Assembly (NCBI GenBank): GCA_003601605.1
Contig: PIXZ01000010.1
Coordinates: forward strand, 1 to 39,865
DNA length: 39,865 bases
Direction of reading: 5' to 3'
Source of the DNA: Candidatus Bathyarchaeota archaeon
Lineage (GTDB): Archaea; Thermoproteota; Bathyarchaeia; Bathyarchaeales; Bathycorpusculaceae
Each line of letters starts with the position of its first letter. Within the stretch, counting starts at the first letter, position 1. This document shows, in pieces, positions 1-8,785 of the stretch. The translations under genes were made by a program, and so were the position numbers. Under the pieces are notes generated by a model, which worked only from the letters and a program-made list of their open reading frames with translations, ran no database searches and had not been told where the DNA came from.

Positions 1-1
1 C

Positions 2-487
2 CAAGCAGCAGCCGTAGGCGACATATTCGTAACAACAACAGGCGATATAAACGTGATAAGAACAGAGCATATGCAAAAAATGAAAGACAGTGCAATACTT
101 GCAAATAGCGGTCATTTCAACGTGGAAATAGACATAAAAGGCTTAGAAAAAATTGCAGTCTCAAAAAGAAAAATGAGACAAAATCTAGAAGAATATACTT
201 TGGAAGATGGAAGAAAAATATATCTTCTAGCAGAAGGAAGGCTTATAAACTTGGCAGCAGCGGAAGGACATCCTTCAGAAGTTATGGACATGTCCTTTGC
301 AAACCAAGCTTTATCCGTAGAATATCTAACTAAAAAAGAAAGGTTGCCGCCAAAAGTGTATTCGGTGCCAAAGGAAATAGATGAAATGGTGGCAAGGCTA
401 AAGCTAAATGCTATGGGAATAAAAATAGACGAGTTAACAGAAGAGCAAAAGAGATATTTAGCAACTTGGGAAATGGGAACAATATAG
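2..487 (+). CDS. ahcY: Adenosylhomocysteinase, C-terminal part (5' truncated by window edge)
   Basis: Frame open from base 2 ([19 protein letters not shown]...). Motifs [22 protein letters not shown] and [22 protein letters not shown] are typical of S-adenosylhomocysteine hydrolase. Confidence 0.95.
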   Translation, partial: QAAAVGDIFVTTTGDINVIRTEHMQKMKDSAILANSGHFNVEIDIKGLEKIAVSKRKMRQNLEEYTLEDGRKIYLLAEGRLINLAAAEGHPSEVMDMSFANQALSVEYLTKKERLPPKVYSVPKEIDEMVARLKLNAMGIKIDELTEEQKRYLATWEMGTI

Positions 488-548
488 GCAATTGTTTGGA
501 AGCAATGGTAAACTTTAAAAAGAGTGTGAGAGTAAACATGGTTTAAAT

Positions 549-908
549 GTGGTGAATAGTGAAATGGTTAGTAAAGATCAAACAATAGGTGGAATAATAT
601 TCATAGTATGTTTAGTTGTAGCCATCTTCTATCTGGTAACACTCTTTTATCCACAATGGCTTGGAGTTTTCGGAGGAAGCGTGGATGCTGCCCAAGTACA
701 ATTCTGGGTTATTGCTGTGCCTGTTTTCATTGCTTTCATAGCGGTGATGGGCATAGGCGCATGGATAGGTTGGACTATGGCAACAACGCCACCGCCGAAA
801 CCAATAGAAGAAATCACAAGCGAGATTGAGGAGAAAAGCGAAGAAGAAACTGAACCAACCGTGGCTGAAGAGAAAAAGCCTGAGAGAAAGAAGAAAAGCA
901 CAAAATAA
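549..908 (+). CDS. Small membrane protein: two predicted TM segments and a highly charged C-terminal tail
   Basis: ORF with two hydrophobic stretches, then an E/K-rich tail. The true start may be the ATG at 573. Confidence 0.6.
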   Translation: MVNSEMVSKDQTIGGIIFIVCLVVAIFYLVTLFYPQWLGVFGGSVDAAQVQFWVIAVPVFIAFIAVMGIGAWIGWTMATTPPPKPIEEITSEIEEKSEEETEPTVAEEKKPERKKKSTK

Positions 909-957
909 CAATTCGTCTACAAGCGCTTCTCAACAATTTACTCGCTTTAACTATATT

Positions 958-1329
958 CTAGAAGCCCAACATTTTTAATGCAAAATGCAAACCTATGTAA
1001 ACCGCCGCGGAAATTCCAAACATAAGTACTATTATTTTCGGAGAAATTGAAACAAACGGTGTTTCTTCACCTTTAGGCTGTATTTCGTATTCTTTGATTT
1101 CGTGGGTTTCCGCATCTACCCGCACAATGGCTATCATTTTTTTTAACTCCACTTCTACCATGTAGATTCCCTCTTCCAAAGAAACTCTTTTAGGCTTCAG
1201 ACCGCTCTTGTTTCCAATTCTTTTAAGAAAACCTGTAGCAATTGCTGTAACGGTTTCAGCGTTCAATGGTCTATTCTGGGAAGCTGCAGACGTAATGACG
1301 GAAGTTCTTCTTTGCACGGCTTTTGACAA
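958..1329 (-). CDS. Hypothetical protein with a C-terminal TM segment
   Basis: 123-aa ORF; C-terminus IIVLMFGISAAVYIGLHFAL is hydrophobic. Confidence 0.55.
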   Translation of the reverse strand: MSKAVQRRTSVITSAASQNRPLNAETVTAIATGFLKRIGNKSGLKPKRVSLEEGIYMVEVELKKMIAIVRVDAETHEIKEYEIQPKGEETPFVSISPKIIVLMFGISAAVYIGLHFALKMLGF

Positions 1330-1406
1330 CTAGGCTGTCTCCTACTCGTTTAATAGGGAACCCTCAGGATGTTTAAAAGGACATGTGTGTATCATTCGCA
1401 AACAAC

Positions 1407-1805
1407 CTATTCCGTTACTTTTTTGAGCATGCACTGCACAATTTTCTCGCACATCATACATTCTTCGGGTATCTTTCCTTTTTTAGACCGTTCGGCAAGG
1501 TAACCGAAATAATGTGGACAGCCTTGTTTTTCTGGAGCTGGGTGGGGTTTCTCTTGTTTCAGAATTGGTTCTTTTTCTTCTACACTTACTGTTTTCTTTT
1601 TCCTAGACTTCGGCTTTTCTTTTGCAATTGGTTTTTCTTTTTCTATGGTTATTTCTGCCAAACAGTAAGGGCAAGCATCATAAACCTCTACTTTTTTCGC
1701 GCTTCTATTTTCAGCTTTTAGAGGGTTAGTGAAAACTCTACCGCACAGCGGATTAGGACACGTATAAATGCGCTCTTCGCTTACTGACCCTTTTTTCTTT
1801 GGAAT
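1407..1805 (-). CDS. Small multi-zinc-motif protein, N-terminally extended relative to the ORF track (probable ATT or ATA start)
   Basis: In-frame upstream extension (M/I)PKKKGSVSEERIYTCPNPLCGRVFTNPLKAENRSAKKVEVYDACPYC-LAEITIEK... adds cysteine motifs to the tracked ORF (1407..1661). A GGGAGG Shine-Dalgarno lies just upstream; an in-frame TAA is at 1823-1821. Confidence 0.6.
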   Translation of the reverse strand: MPKKKGSVSEERIYTCPNPLCGRVFTNPLKAENRSAKKVEVYDACPYCLAEITIEKEKPIAKEKPKSRKKKTVSVEEKEPILKQEKPHPAPEKQGCPHYFGYLAERSKKGKIPEECMMCEKIVQCMLKKVTE

Positions 1806-1908
1806 AGCTATTCCTCCCGTTTAGGTTATAACTTCGGATTCCGAGTTTATAGTCTTAATGAATCCAAAATTAATATTCTAAATACCTACCATTAGTGAAA
1901 CTGAAATG

Positions 1909-2487
1909 CTAAGGGGACGCCAGCTTTTTAAGGTCTTCTTCACCTTCTGCGTAGCCAGAAGCTATCAAAACATCGCCCACTTGAATTCTCGTTTCGGGTT
2001 TGGGTCGAACACATCTGTCGCCTCTTCTTATGGCGAGAACCCACATACCAGTTTCCTCTGGAACCTTAGCTTCTCTCAAGGTTTTATTTACGAGTGAAGA
2101 GTTTTCAGATACAGTTACATATGTGATTGTTTCTTCAGCTTCTTCTATAGTAAGTTTTAGCACTGGGTGAGGCTCTATTTCTCTTAATACAACTTCAGCT
2201 ATTTCCGCTGCTGCATCTGCTATTTTTTCAGTTACAACACCTAACCTTATTAGACCCAAGAACCCCTTGGCTTCTTCTTTCTTAAAGCCGCTGGACAACA
2301 CAAGTAATTCAAAATCCGTGTGCAGTTTATCTACGTATTCCTCCAGCTTCTGCACTTCTTCAGCTAGTTCTCTGCTATTCATTAACAACGAGGAATAAGC
2401 CAGATCCATCATCAGTTCGGAAGTGTCTTTAAGCTCAACAAACTTTTCCACAATTTCCTCAAATTTTCGTCTACGCTTTTTAGACAC
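1909..2487 (-). CDS. PhoU-like / TrkA-C domain protein (COG3273-type), paralog 1
   Basis: Helical PhoU-like N-terminus (SELMMDLAYSSLLMNSRELAEEVQKLEEYVD) followed by a TrkA-C-like domain (VLAIRRGDRCVRPKPETRIQVGDVLIASG). Confidence 0.8.
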   Translation of the reverse strand: MSKKRRRKFEEIVEKFVELKDTSELMMDLAYSSLLMNSRELAEEVQKLEEYVDKLHTDFELLVLSSGFKKEEAKGFLGLIRLGVVTEKIADAAAEIAEVVLREIEPHPVLKLTIEEAEETITYVTVSENSSLVNKTLREAKVPEETGMWVLAIRRGDRCVRPKPETRIQVGDVLIASGYAEGEEDLKKLASP

Positions 2488-2491
2488 GCCG

Positions 2492-3100
2492 CTAATCCTC
2501 CAGTTTGCGTAGTTTTCCTTTGCAGAGTTCTTTGAATTCTTTTAAACCAGCAGAAGTTCCGCGGGCAATAAGAATGTCATCAATCGCGATTTTTTCGTTC
2601 TCTTTTGGGTCTATTATCCAGTCTTTGTTTCTGCGGATAGCAATTATGTCCACACCCATTCTTGCTGCCAGTTCCAATTCTCCTATTGCTTTTTCAGCTA
2701 AGATAGAATCTTTTGCCACTTTAACTCTCATTAAACGTTCTTCAACTTTTTCGAAAATTTCGCCTACTATAGGGTGTATGCCGATGTTTTGGGTTACTAT
2801 GGCAGCTATATCTGCGGCAGCGTCAGAGATTTTGTCTGCGGCAGACGCTACTGTAGATACACCGGTTAAGGCTTCAGCATCTTTGGAGTCTCTTGCTGCA
2901 AGCATTATTTCCATTTCTAGTAGGTAAGATGAGACATCAACACGGTTTTCAAGCTCTAAAACGTCTTCCGCCAGCTCCCTATCGTTAAAAAGAGCCGCAG
3001 AATATGCTAGGTCTATCATTAATTCTGAAAGGTTCTTCATTTCAAGCAGAAGCTCTCTCACTGATGTTGGGTGATATTCGATTTTTTCGAAGCGGGGCAT
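2492..3100 (-). CDS. PhoU-like / TrkA-C domain protein (COG3273-type), paralog 2
   Basis: Same architecture as the adjacent gene (SELMIDLAYSAALFNDRELAEDVLELENRVD ... IIAIRRNKDWIIDPKENEKIAIDDILIARG). Confidence 0.8.
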   Translation of the reverse strand: MPRFEKIEYHPTSVRELLLEMKNLSELMIDLAYSAALFNDRELAEDVLELENRVDVSSYLLEMEIMLAARDSKDAEALTGVSTVASAADKISDAAADIAAIVTQNIGIHPIVGEIFEKVEERLMRVKVAKDSILAEKAIGELELAARMGVDIIAIRRNKDWIIDPKENEKIAIDDILIARGTSAGLKEFKELCKGKLRKLED

Positions 3101-3169
3101 ATTTTTGAGGGCGCTCCAACTGACTATATGATAGAAGGATTTTAATTAATTATTCTTTTCTAAAACAGA

Positions 3170-4348
3170 TTATCCTATTAAAAATAGTGCAGCGAGCAAG
3201 GCTATGGTTGTGATGCTGTCGGCTATGGAACTTTCGATAGGGATAACAAAGTTGTCCGGGTCTAAGCCTTTTTGAAACGTTAAAATTGCCACTGCATAAG
3301 ATATTAGGATGATTGCTGCCGCTGCAAATAGGTTGGCTGTTAATAAGAGAGCGGTGAAATTGAGAAAGGTAGAAAACGAAAACATGTTGTTAACAGACAG
3401 TGATAAGGCTGAAAATAGAAGAAACATTATTAGGGACGCTGCCCATGCTGCAAAAATTTGTTTGGAATGGTCTCGTAAGCTAGAAAAAGAAGGTTTAAGC
3501 AAGCCTAATGCAAGTTTTGTTGTCGCCGTAGACCCCACAACAGAACCCACGTCTCCAACAGTGTCAATTAAAGCTGGATAAACAGTGTAAATTTCCTTAC
3601 GCCCCTCTATTCTGTTAAGAACTGTGCCTGTGATGTTAACAATAAAAGCTACAATTACTAATGTGGCGAACGATTCTTTTATTGTTTTAACGAACTCGTT
3701 TTTTCTGAAGTCTCGAATCACTATGTAAAAACTTAAGCATATATGGAACAGTGCAACCAAAACAACAGCATATTTAGAAACGGTGTATAGACTAAGCGTA
3801 AAAATGTAGCATAGCGTTATGAAAATGTCAGCAACAGTTGACATTACTGGATATTGGATAACGTCTGGGTCTAAACCCTTTTTGAAGGTTGTAAAACCAA
3901 CGCCCATTGTGAAAAAAGAAAGAACCAATCCAAAAGTCATGGTGGAAACAACAACAGCAAAAATATCAAAAAATCCTGTAGGAGAAACCTCCCAGAAAAA
4001 GCTGCCAAAAAGCATCGAAACGCCGCTCATAACAATGCTGGTTTCCAAAGTTATAACAATCACCGCATCAAACAACGCGTAAAAAGTTTTGGTGTTTCCA
4101 AAAAATTTTGGATAAATGGTACCTAAGTGCAATGCTGTGCCTAAACGCCCACTAAACAATCCGCTTATCATTCCCCGAGCACTTAAAATGGCAGGGTAAA
4201 CCGCTATAGTCCATGGGTATAATTGGAAAATGTTAAAGTAGTAAGCCACAAAGAAACCAGCTAATATGCCGCCAAAGTCGAAGGAGTAAGCCATTAAGGC
4301 TTCTCGAAAGGTCTTAGAAAATGCTTGGGAATTTTTAGAATTTGTCAT
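3170..4348 (-). CDS. MgtE/SLC41-like divalent cation transporter membrane protein with two repeated domains
   Basis: Polytopic membrane protein. Internal repeat FKKGLDPDVIQYPVMSTVADI / FQKGLDPDNFVIPIESSIADS. Adjacent to PhoU-TrkA_C genes as commonly seen in archaea. Confidence 0.82.
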   Translation of the reverse strand: MTNSKNSQAFSKTFREALMAYSFDFGGILAGFFVAYYFNIFQLYPWTIAVYPAILSARGMISGLFSGRLGTALHLGTIYPKFFGNTKTFYALFDAVIVITLETSIVMSGVSMLFGSFFWEVSPTGFFDIFAVVVSTMTFGLVLSFFTMGVGFTTFKKGLDPDVIQYPVMSTVADIFITLCYIFTLSLYTVSKYAVVLVALFHICLSFYIVIRDFRKNEFVKTIKESFATLVIVAFIVNITGTVLNRIEGRKEIYTVYPALIDTVGDVGSVVGSTATTKLALGLLKPSFSSLRDHSKQIFAAWAASLIMFLLFSALSLSVNNMFSFSTFLNFTALLLTANLFAAAAIILISYAVAILTFQKGLDPDNFVIPIESSIADSITTIALLAALFLIG

Positions 4349-4449
4349 CGGCTAAGAGCCTCCCCTTCCTTTTGAAGCATCAAAAAATAATAATCAGAGA
4401 AAACTTCGGTGGGAAAACAGAAATTGTTTAGTTTAGATACGGCAACATT

Positions 4450-4602
4450 TTGAGGGCTCTCTATCTTGGGCAACCGTGTTGAACAGCGGAGTTTGTTGTG
4501 CGTAATGTTGGCTAGCCTCATCTTGTGCACCTTCTGAACTTTCTATTCCTTCACCCATCCATACACACCTCTTGGATATCGCTTGTTTCAGTGAGCCCTC
4601 AA
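4450..4602 (-). ncRNA. Candidate structured leader RNA or sRNA upstream of the MgtE-like gene
   Basis: On the minus strand, TGAGGGCTC ... GAGCCCTCA (9-bp perfect closing helix) encloses ~135 nt with further hairpin potential (CCGCUGUUCAACACGG). Short ORFs here look non-coding. It sits ~100 nt upstream of the transporter ATG. Confidence 0.35.
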
Positions 4603-4755
4603 GCTCCACTCTCATTTTCGCTCCTAAACCCTAGAGAGTGATACAAAATTCCTTAAATAAGTTTCCAACAATGCTTACACAAAATCCATATTAAGAATTC
4701 ATAACGGTTTTAATTTTCCAGATTCTAACCCCTTCTTGTCTAAAAGGTGAAAAAC

Positions 4756-4923
4756 TTGTATACAGCATGGATAAAAATTGACGAAACTCTCCCATGGATT
4801 GAAATACAAAGAGATTATGCTACAAAGAAAGAAGCGAAAAAAGCAGCAAAAAAAGTGCTAAGCAACGCAAAAATCAAAATCGCAAAGATATCAGCCACAA
4901 CAAAAGTTTCACGCAAAAAATAG
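4756..4923 (+). CDS. Small lysine-rich protein, 55 aa (absent from ORF track)
   Basis: TTG start preceded by AAAAGGTG. Translation (M)YTAWIKIDETLPWIEIQRDYATKKEAKKAAKKVLSNAKIKIAKISATTKVSRKK*, protein-like composition. Confidence 0.55.
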   Translation: MYTAWIKIDETLPWIEIQRDYATKKEAKKAAKKVLSNAKIKIAKISATTKVSRKK

Positions 4924-4938
4924 ACCGTCGCTTCCTGA

Positions 4939-6177
4939 TTAATAAAGCTCTATCAAATAGTTCCTTAATTTTCTAAAAGTTTCCATTTCTTGCCTAATTT
5001 TTCTCTCCGCTTCAAAATCATCCAGTTTTAATGCCTCCTTCACGAAAGCCCCAACTTTCCCAATCCAAAGAACTCTTAAAGCATCTAACACATATTCTCT
5101 TTCAAATTGTTTACAACGCTTAAAACCAACAAGAAAAGAATAAACAATTTTTGCCCAAGCTTCGCTAGAAAGAGAGAACTCTTCAGGTTTCGCCTTTCTA
5201 AGTTTTTCAACTTTATTGAACAAATCTTGGGGTAAAATAGTTTGGTAAAATTTTTTATAATTTTCAAAACCCTTTTTGTAGGTTTCCATAATATTTCGCA
5301 AATCCACTGAAACAGGTTCGGGTGTTCCAAAAGCCTTCTTTTCGCCTACAGTTTCAACTTTTTGAAAGCCTGACACTTTCTTCCAGCTTGTCTCGTAATT
5401 TTCAACACAGGTAAACATGGAGCCTACAACTTCTCGAAACATGGAAGCTAAATGTTTAGAAGGGTCTTTGGGCTCATGAATTTTTGTCCCCAAAAAAGCT
5501 TGTTTTACTTTGAATTTTTTAGCCAATGCAGTGTGCGTTTCAAAAATATCTATGCCGAATTTTGGCACATAAGGTGTCCGCCACAGAGGAGATTCCAAAA
5601 GTGTTTGAACAAACTCTATCGAAAGACCAAAATCTCCGCCAATGGGTTGTCTAATTTCCTTGCCGTATAGACTTGAGGTAAGAGGATAGCAAAGAAAGTT
5701 AGTAATTGTACCATCATATTTGTGTCTTACATAAAGTGGCGCTACAAATCCTGCACCAGCAAATATAGGCGACAGTAATAGTTTAACCCAGTCAGGGGTT
5801 ATGCTGCGCAAATCAGAATCCAAAAGTGCTACTGCTTCGGCCTCAAGAAGTTGTGCGGCTTCAAAAATTGCTTTGACAGCTGAACCTTTGCCAGAAACAC
5901 CGACATAGGTTGTGGAAACTAGTTGGGCTTTAGAAGGTAGTCGTATAGCATTTACCACGTCTAAAGTTCCATCGGTAGAACCGCCATCCGAAACAAAAAT
6001 TACTGATTTTCGTTCTGGGAAATAGGTTTCTAATGCCTTCGCAGCCTGATGCACCACATAGTTAATGGTGTGAGCATTGTTGAAGGAGGAAATTCCAACG
6101 ATAATGTCGGCTGCTTTTATTTTTTTCAGAGCTTTTCGTGTGGCAGATGACAAAGCAGAGCAGTAAGCTTTTTTCAT
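4939..6177 (-). CDS. Glycosyltransferase family 2-like (GT-A fold; distantly GT81-like)
   Basis: GISSFNNAHTINYVVHQ, VSDGGSTDGT, GKGSA, LLDSDLRSITPDW and PIGGDFGLS motifs. Confidence 0.85.
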   Translation of the reverse strand: MKKAYCSALSSATRKALKKIKAADIIVGISSFNNAHTINYVVHQAAKALETYFPERKSVIFVSDGGSTDGTLDVVNAIRLPSKAQLVSTTYVGVSGKGSAVKAIFEAAQLLEAEAVALLDSDLRSITPDWVKLLLSPIFAGAGFVAPLYVRHKYDGTITNFLCYPLTSSLYGKEIRQPIGGDFGLSIEFVQTLLESPLWRTPYVPKFGIDIFETHTALAKKFKVKQAFLGTKIHEPKDPSKHLASMFREVVGSMFTCVENYETSWKKVSGFQKVETVGEKKAFGTPEPVSVDLRNIMETYKKGFENYKKFYQTILPQDLFNKVEKLRKAKPEEFSLSSEAWAKIVYSFLVGFKRCKQFEREYVLDALRVLWIGKVGAFVKEALKLDDFEAERKIRQEMETFRKLRNYLIELY

Positions 6178-6221
6178 GTTGAAAGTTCCATCGCGACTAA
6201 TTGTAGCAGATTTTTACACGT

Positions 6222-6236
6222 AATTAGTTAAATACT
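6222..6236 (+). promoter_or_regulatory. Putative archaeal TATA box upstream of the GT4 gene
   Basis: TTAGTTAAATACTTT, centred about 27 nt before the ATG at 6256; consistent with a leaderless start. Confidence 0.4.
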
Positions 6237-6287
6237 TTATTAATAAGCCATTTTAATGTCATTCAAAGAAACAAGGGGGCTGTTTAA

Positions 6288-7541
6288 ACGTCCAAAATAG
6301 GAATCGTCCACTTTACCGCACCTCCGAAAAACATTGCTGGTGTAGAAGTAGTAATCGATTACCACTCAAGATTTTTAACTAAACACGGCTATAAAGTTCG
6401 GATAATTTTTGGAAAGGGAGGGGGGCTAGAATATAATAGCCTAGAGGAATATAAAATTCCACTTCTCTCACCTGAAAACCCTCGAGTCCAAAAAGTGCAA
6501 AAAGAGATTCTTGAAAAAAATAGGGAAACTGAAAACTTCAGAAAATTAAAAGAAGATTTAAAAAAGGAGCTGAAAAAGGCTTTTTCAGGTCTTAACGCGT
6601 GTATTGTTCACAATATTCCATCTATGCCTTTTAACTTTGCAGCCACCGCCGCAATAAATGAGCTTGTAGACGAAGTGAAAACACGCTTTATTTTTTGGTT
6701 ACATGACACCATTCTTGTTAGAGACGAATGGCAAGATTATATCGGTAAATTTCCGTTAACATTACTACATTACAAAAACAAAAGAATCACTTTTGTAACT
6801 CCCACTAATTACAGAGCAAAACAGTTCGCCTCTTTAAAACCACCTTATGACATTCCTAAAATAATTGTAATTCCCAACGGGGTCAGCGTAGAAGAATACT
6901 TGAAAATAGACGAAATTACCAAACAACTAATGAAACGCCTCGGGCTCTCCTTCAACGATTATATAATAGTTACACCAGTTCGAATACTGCCGAGAAAAAA
7001 CATTGAACTTGCATTAAACGTAGTTCACGAGCTAGCCCACCTTACAGGGAAAAGAAGGAGAATAAGACTTCTTATCACCGGTCCACCAGGCACAGACCCC
7101 GAATCCGTTGCTTATGAAAGCAAGCTCAAAGAAATTATAAAAATGAGAAGATTAGAAGACAAAGTCATATTTTGCCACAACCTAATCAGCTTTAAAAGAC
7201 AACGTTTTAACGACAGGATTGTTAAGTGGAGCGTCGCGGACGTTTACAACATAGCTGACCTCGTCTTTATACCAAGCAAAGAAGAAGGCTTTGGACTTCC
7301 AGTAATAGAAGCAGGAGCAGCAAGAAAGCCTATCTTCTGCTCAAGAATCCCTCCATTTCAAGAATTAATTAGAGAAGACATAGAAGGTCACATGTTCGAT
7401 TTAAATAACGCTCCTGAAGACATTGCTTTCAGAATCTATAAAATGATGCTTGAAAGCACCGTGGATAACAATTTCGACCAAGTTATAGAAAAATATGATT
7501 GGGAGTCGATAGTTACAAAAAGGTTGATACCATTACTTTAA
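6288..7541 (+). CDS. Glycosyltransferase family 4; reading frame interrupted at its 5' end
   Basis: Frame opens after a TAA at 6285-6287 and encodes KIGIVHFTAPPKNIAGVEVVIDYHSRFLTKHGYKVRII..., a GT-B N-terminus missed by the track start at 6495. GT4 motifs VTPVRILPRKNIELAL and FIPSKEEGFGLPVIEAGA. Confidence 0.85.
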   Translation, partial: TSKIGIVHFTAPPKNIAGVEVVIDYHSRFLTKHGYKVRIIFGKGGGLEYNSLEEYKIPLLSPENPRVQKVQKEILEKNRETENFRKLKEDLKKELKKAFSGLNACIVHNIPSMPFNFAATAAINELVDEVKTRFIFWLHDTILVRDEWQDYIGKFPLTLLHYKNKRITFVTPTNYRAKQFASLKPPYDIPKIIVIPNGVSVEEYLKIDEITKQLMKRLGLSFNDYIIVTPVRILPRKNIELALNVVHELAHLTGKRRRIRLLITGPPGTDPESVAYESKLKEIIKMRRLEDKVIFCHNLISFKRQRFNDRIVKWSVADVYNIADLVFIPSKEEGFGLPVIEAGAARKPIFCSRIPPFQELIREDIEGHMFDLNNAPEDIAFRIYKMMLESTVDNNFDQVIEKYDWESIVTKRLIPLL

Positions 7542-7567
7542 TGAAACTGAATACTTGAGGCGTACCG

Positions 7568-8773
7568 TTGCAGATTTCTGTGATAATACCTACCTATTGG
7601 ACATCCGTTAGACAGGAAATCAGATGTTTGAAGCAAGACGCTGTATATGACCATCCAACTCCAATAGAAGAACAAGGCACCCTTTCGCGGTTATTAAACA
7701 ACCTAAAGAAAACCGATATGCCAAAAAAGTCGACGATAATAACGGTTATAACAGCTGTAACTCATCAGGCTCTTGAAAAGAAAGCAGAAGAGAAAGTTAA
7801 AAGAATTTTAAACAGTTATGAAAGCGATTTTAATGTAAAACAGTTTTCAGCCTCTACCCTAAAAAAGATAGAAACAGAAGAAAAAAGTCTGTCAAAGCTT
7901 CTCAGCCTCTACGGCTATTCCAATGTCCGCAACCTAGGGTTAGCAACAGCCCAAATTCTCAATTCAGACATTATAGTTTTCTTAGACGATGACGTAATTG
8001 TTAATGACAGAGAATACTTCCGTAAAGCAACAGAATTCATCGGAAAACATATCGAAAAACAGCTAGTCGGAGGCATCGCTGGCTATTACGTAAACAAAGA
8101 TGGCAACTACTATTTAGATGTTGACAGAAAAGCTTGGTGGAGAACTGGATGGCCGAAAGAAGAAAAGATGAACCTAGCCTTTAAAGTAATAGAAAGCAAG
8201 CGAAGGCTTGTAGAAACTACTTTTGCCTTTGGCGGCAACATGGTTCTCCACCGGAAAATGTTCGAAAAGATTCCCTTCGATCCTTATATAACTCGTGGGG
8301 AAGACATGGATCTACTTGTAAACGCCAAAATGTTAGGCTTCAAATTTCTTTTAGACACAAAATTAAAAGTGGTACATCTTCCCGGAAAAGGAAAGAAATT
8401 ATGGACAGAAATGCAACAAGACTTGTACAGGTTTCTTTATATGCGAGAGAAAATTCTATCACAGAAATATGTCAAAAACATAAGAAAACTGCCTATTTCT
8501 TGCCTTGAACCATACCCGGGATACTTTTTACGTGCAACAATGCCGATTAAATTTGCCCTCTCAAGTGGTTTAAACAGTCTGCATTCTTTTCGGAAAGGAG
8601 GTTGTGAGAGTTTCAGGGCTTTCACTAGAAATTTAATGCATATTCCTCTTGCTATTAAATTCGCCAAAGAGCATGCTCTAAATTATTTTAAATTTCAGAA
8701 AAAATGGGCAGAAATTATGCCTAAACTTAGAGAATGCAAAAAGTTAAAAAGGATTTTAGACGGCCCAACTTAG
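7568..8773 (+). CDS. Glycosyltransferase family 2
   Basis: ISVIIPTYW, DIIVFLDDDVIV, FGGNMVLHRKMFEKIPFDPYITRGEDMDL motifs. Confidence 0.85.
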   Translation: MQISVIIPTYWTSVRQEIRCLKQDAVYDHPTPIEEQGTLSRLLNNLKKTDMPKKSTIITVITAVTHQALEKKAEEKVKRILNSYESDFNVKQFSASTLKKIETEEKSLSKLLSLYGYSNVRNLGLATAQILNSDIIVFLDDDVIVNDREYFRKATEFIGKHIEKQLVGGIAGYYVNKDGNYYLDVDRKAWWRTGWPKEEKMNLAFKVIESKRRLVETTFAFGGNMVLHRKMFEKIPFDPYITRGEDMDLLVNAKMLGFKFLLDTKLKVVHLPGKGKKLWTEMQQDLYRFLYMREKILSQKYVKNIRKLPISCLEPYPGYFLRATMPIKFALSSGLNSLHSFRKGGCESFRAFTRNLMHIPLAIKFAKEHALNYFKFQKKWAEIMPKLRECKKLKRILDGPT

Positions 8774-8785
8774 CCTTTCTCGATG

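Noticed and set aside
1383-1721. 112-aa plus-strand ORF rich in F/W/L
   Set aside because: Antisense shadow of the Lys/Glu-rich zinc-motif gene on the minus strand; the composition is a codon-complement artefact.
4345-4615. Two overlapping minus-strand ORFs (61 and 60 aa) upstream of the MgtE-like gene
   Set aside because: Different frames over the same DNA, no recognisable domain or strong SD, and RNA-like inverted repeats; more likely leader RNA or non-coding.
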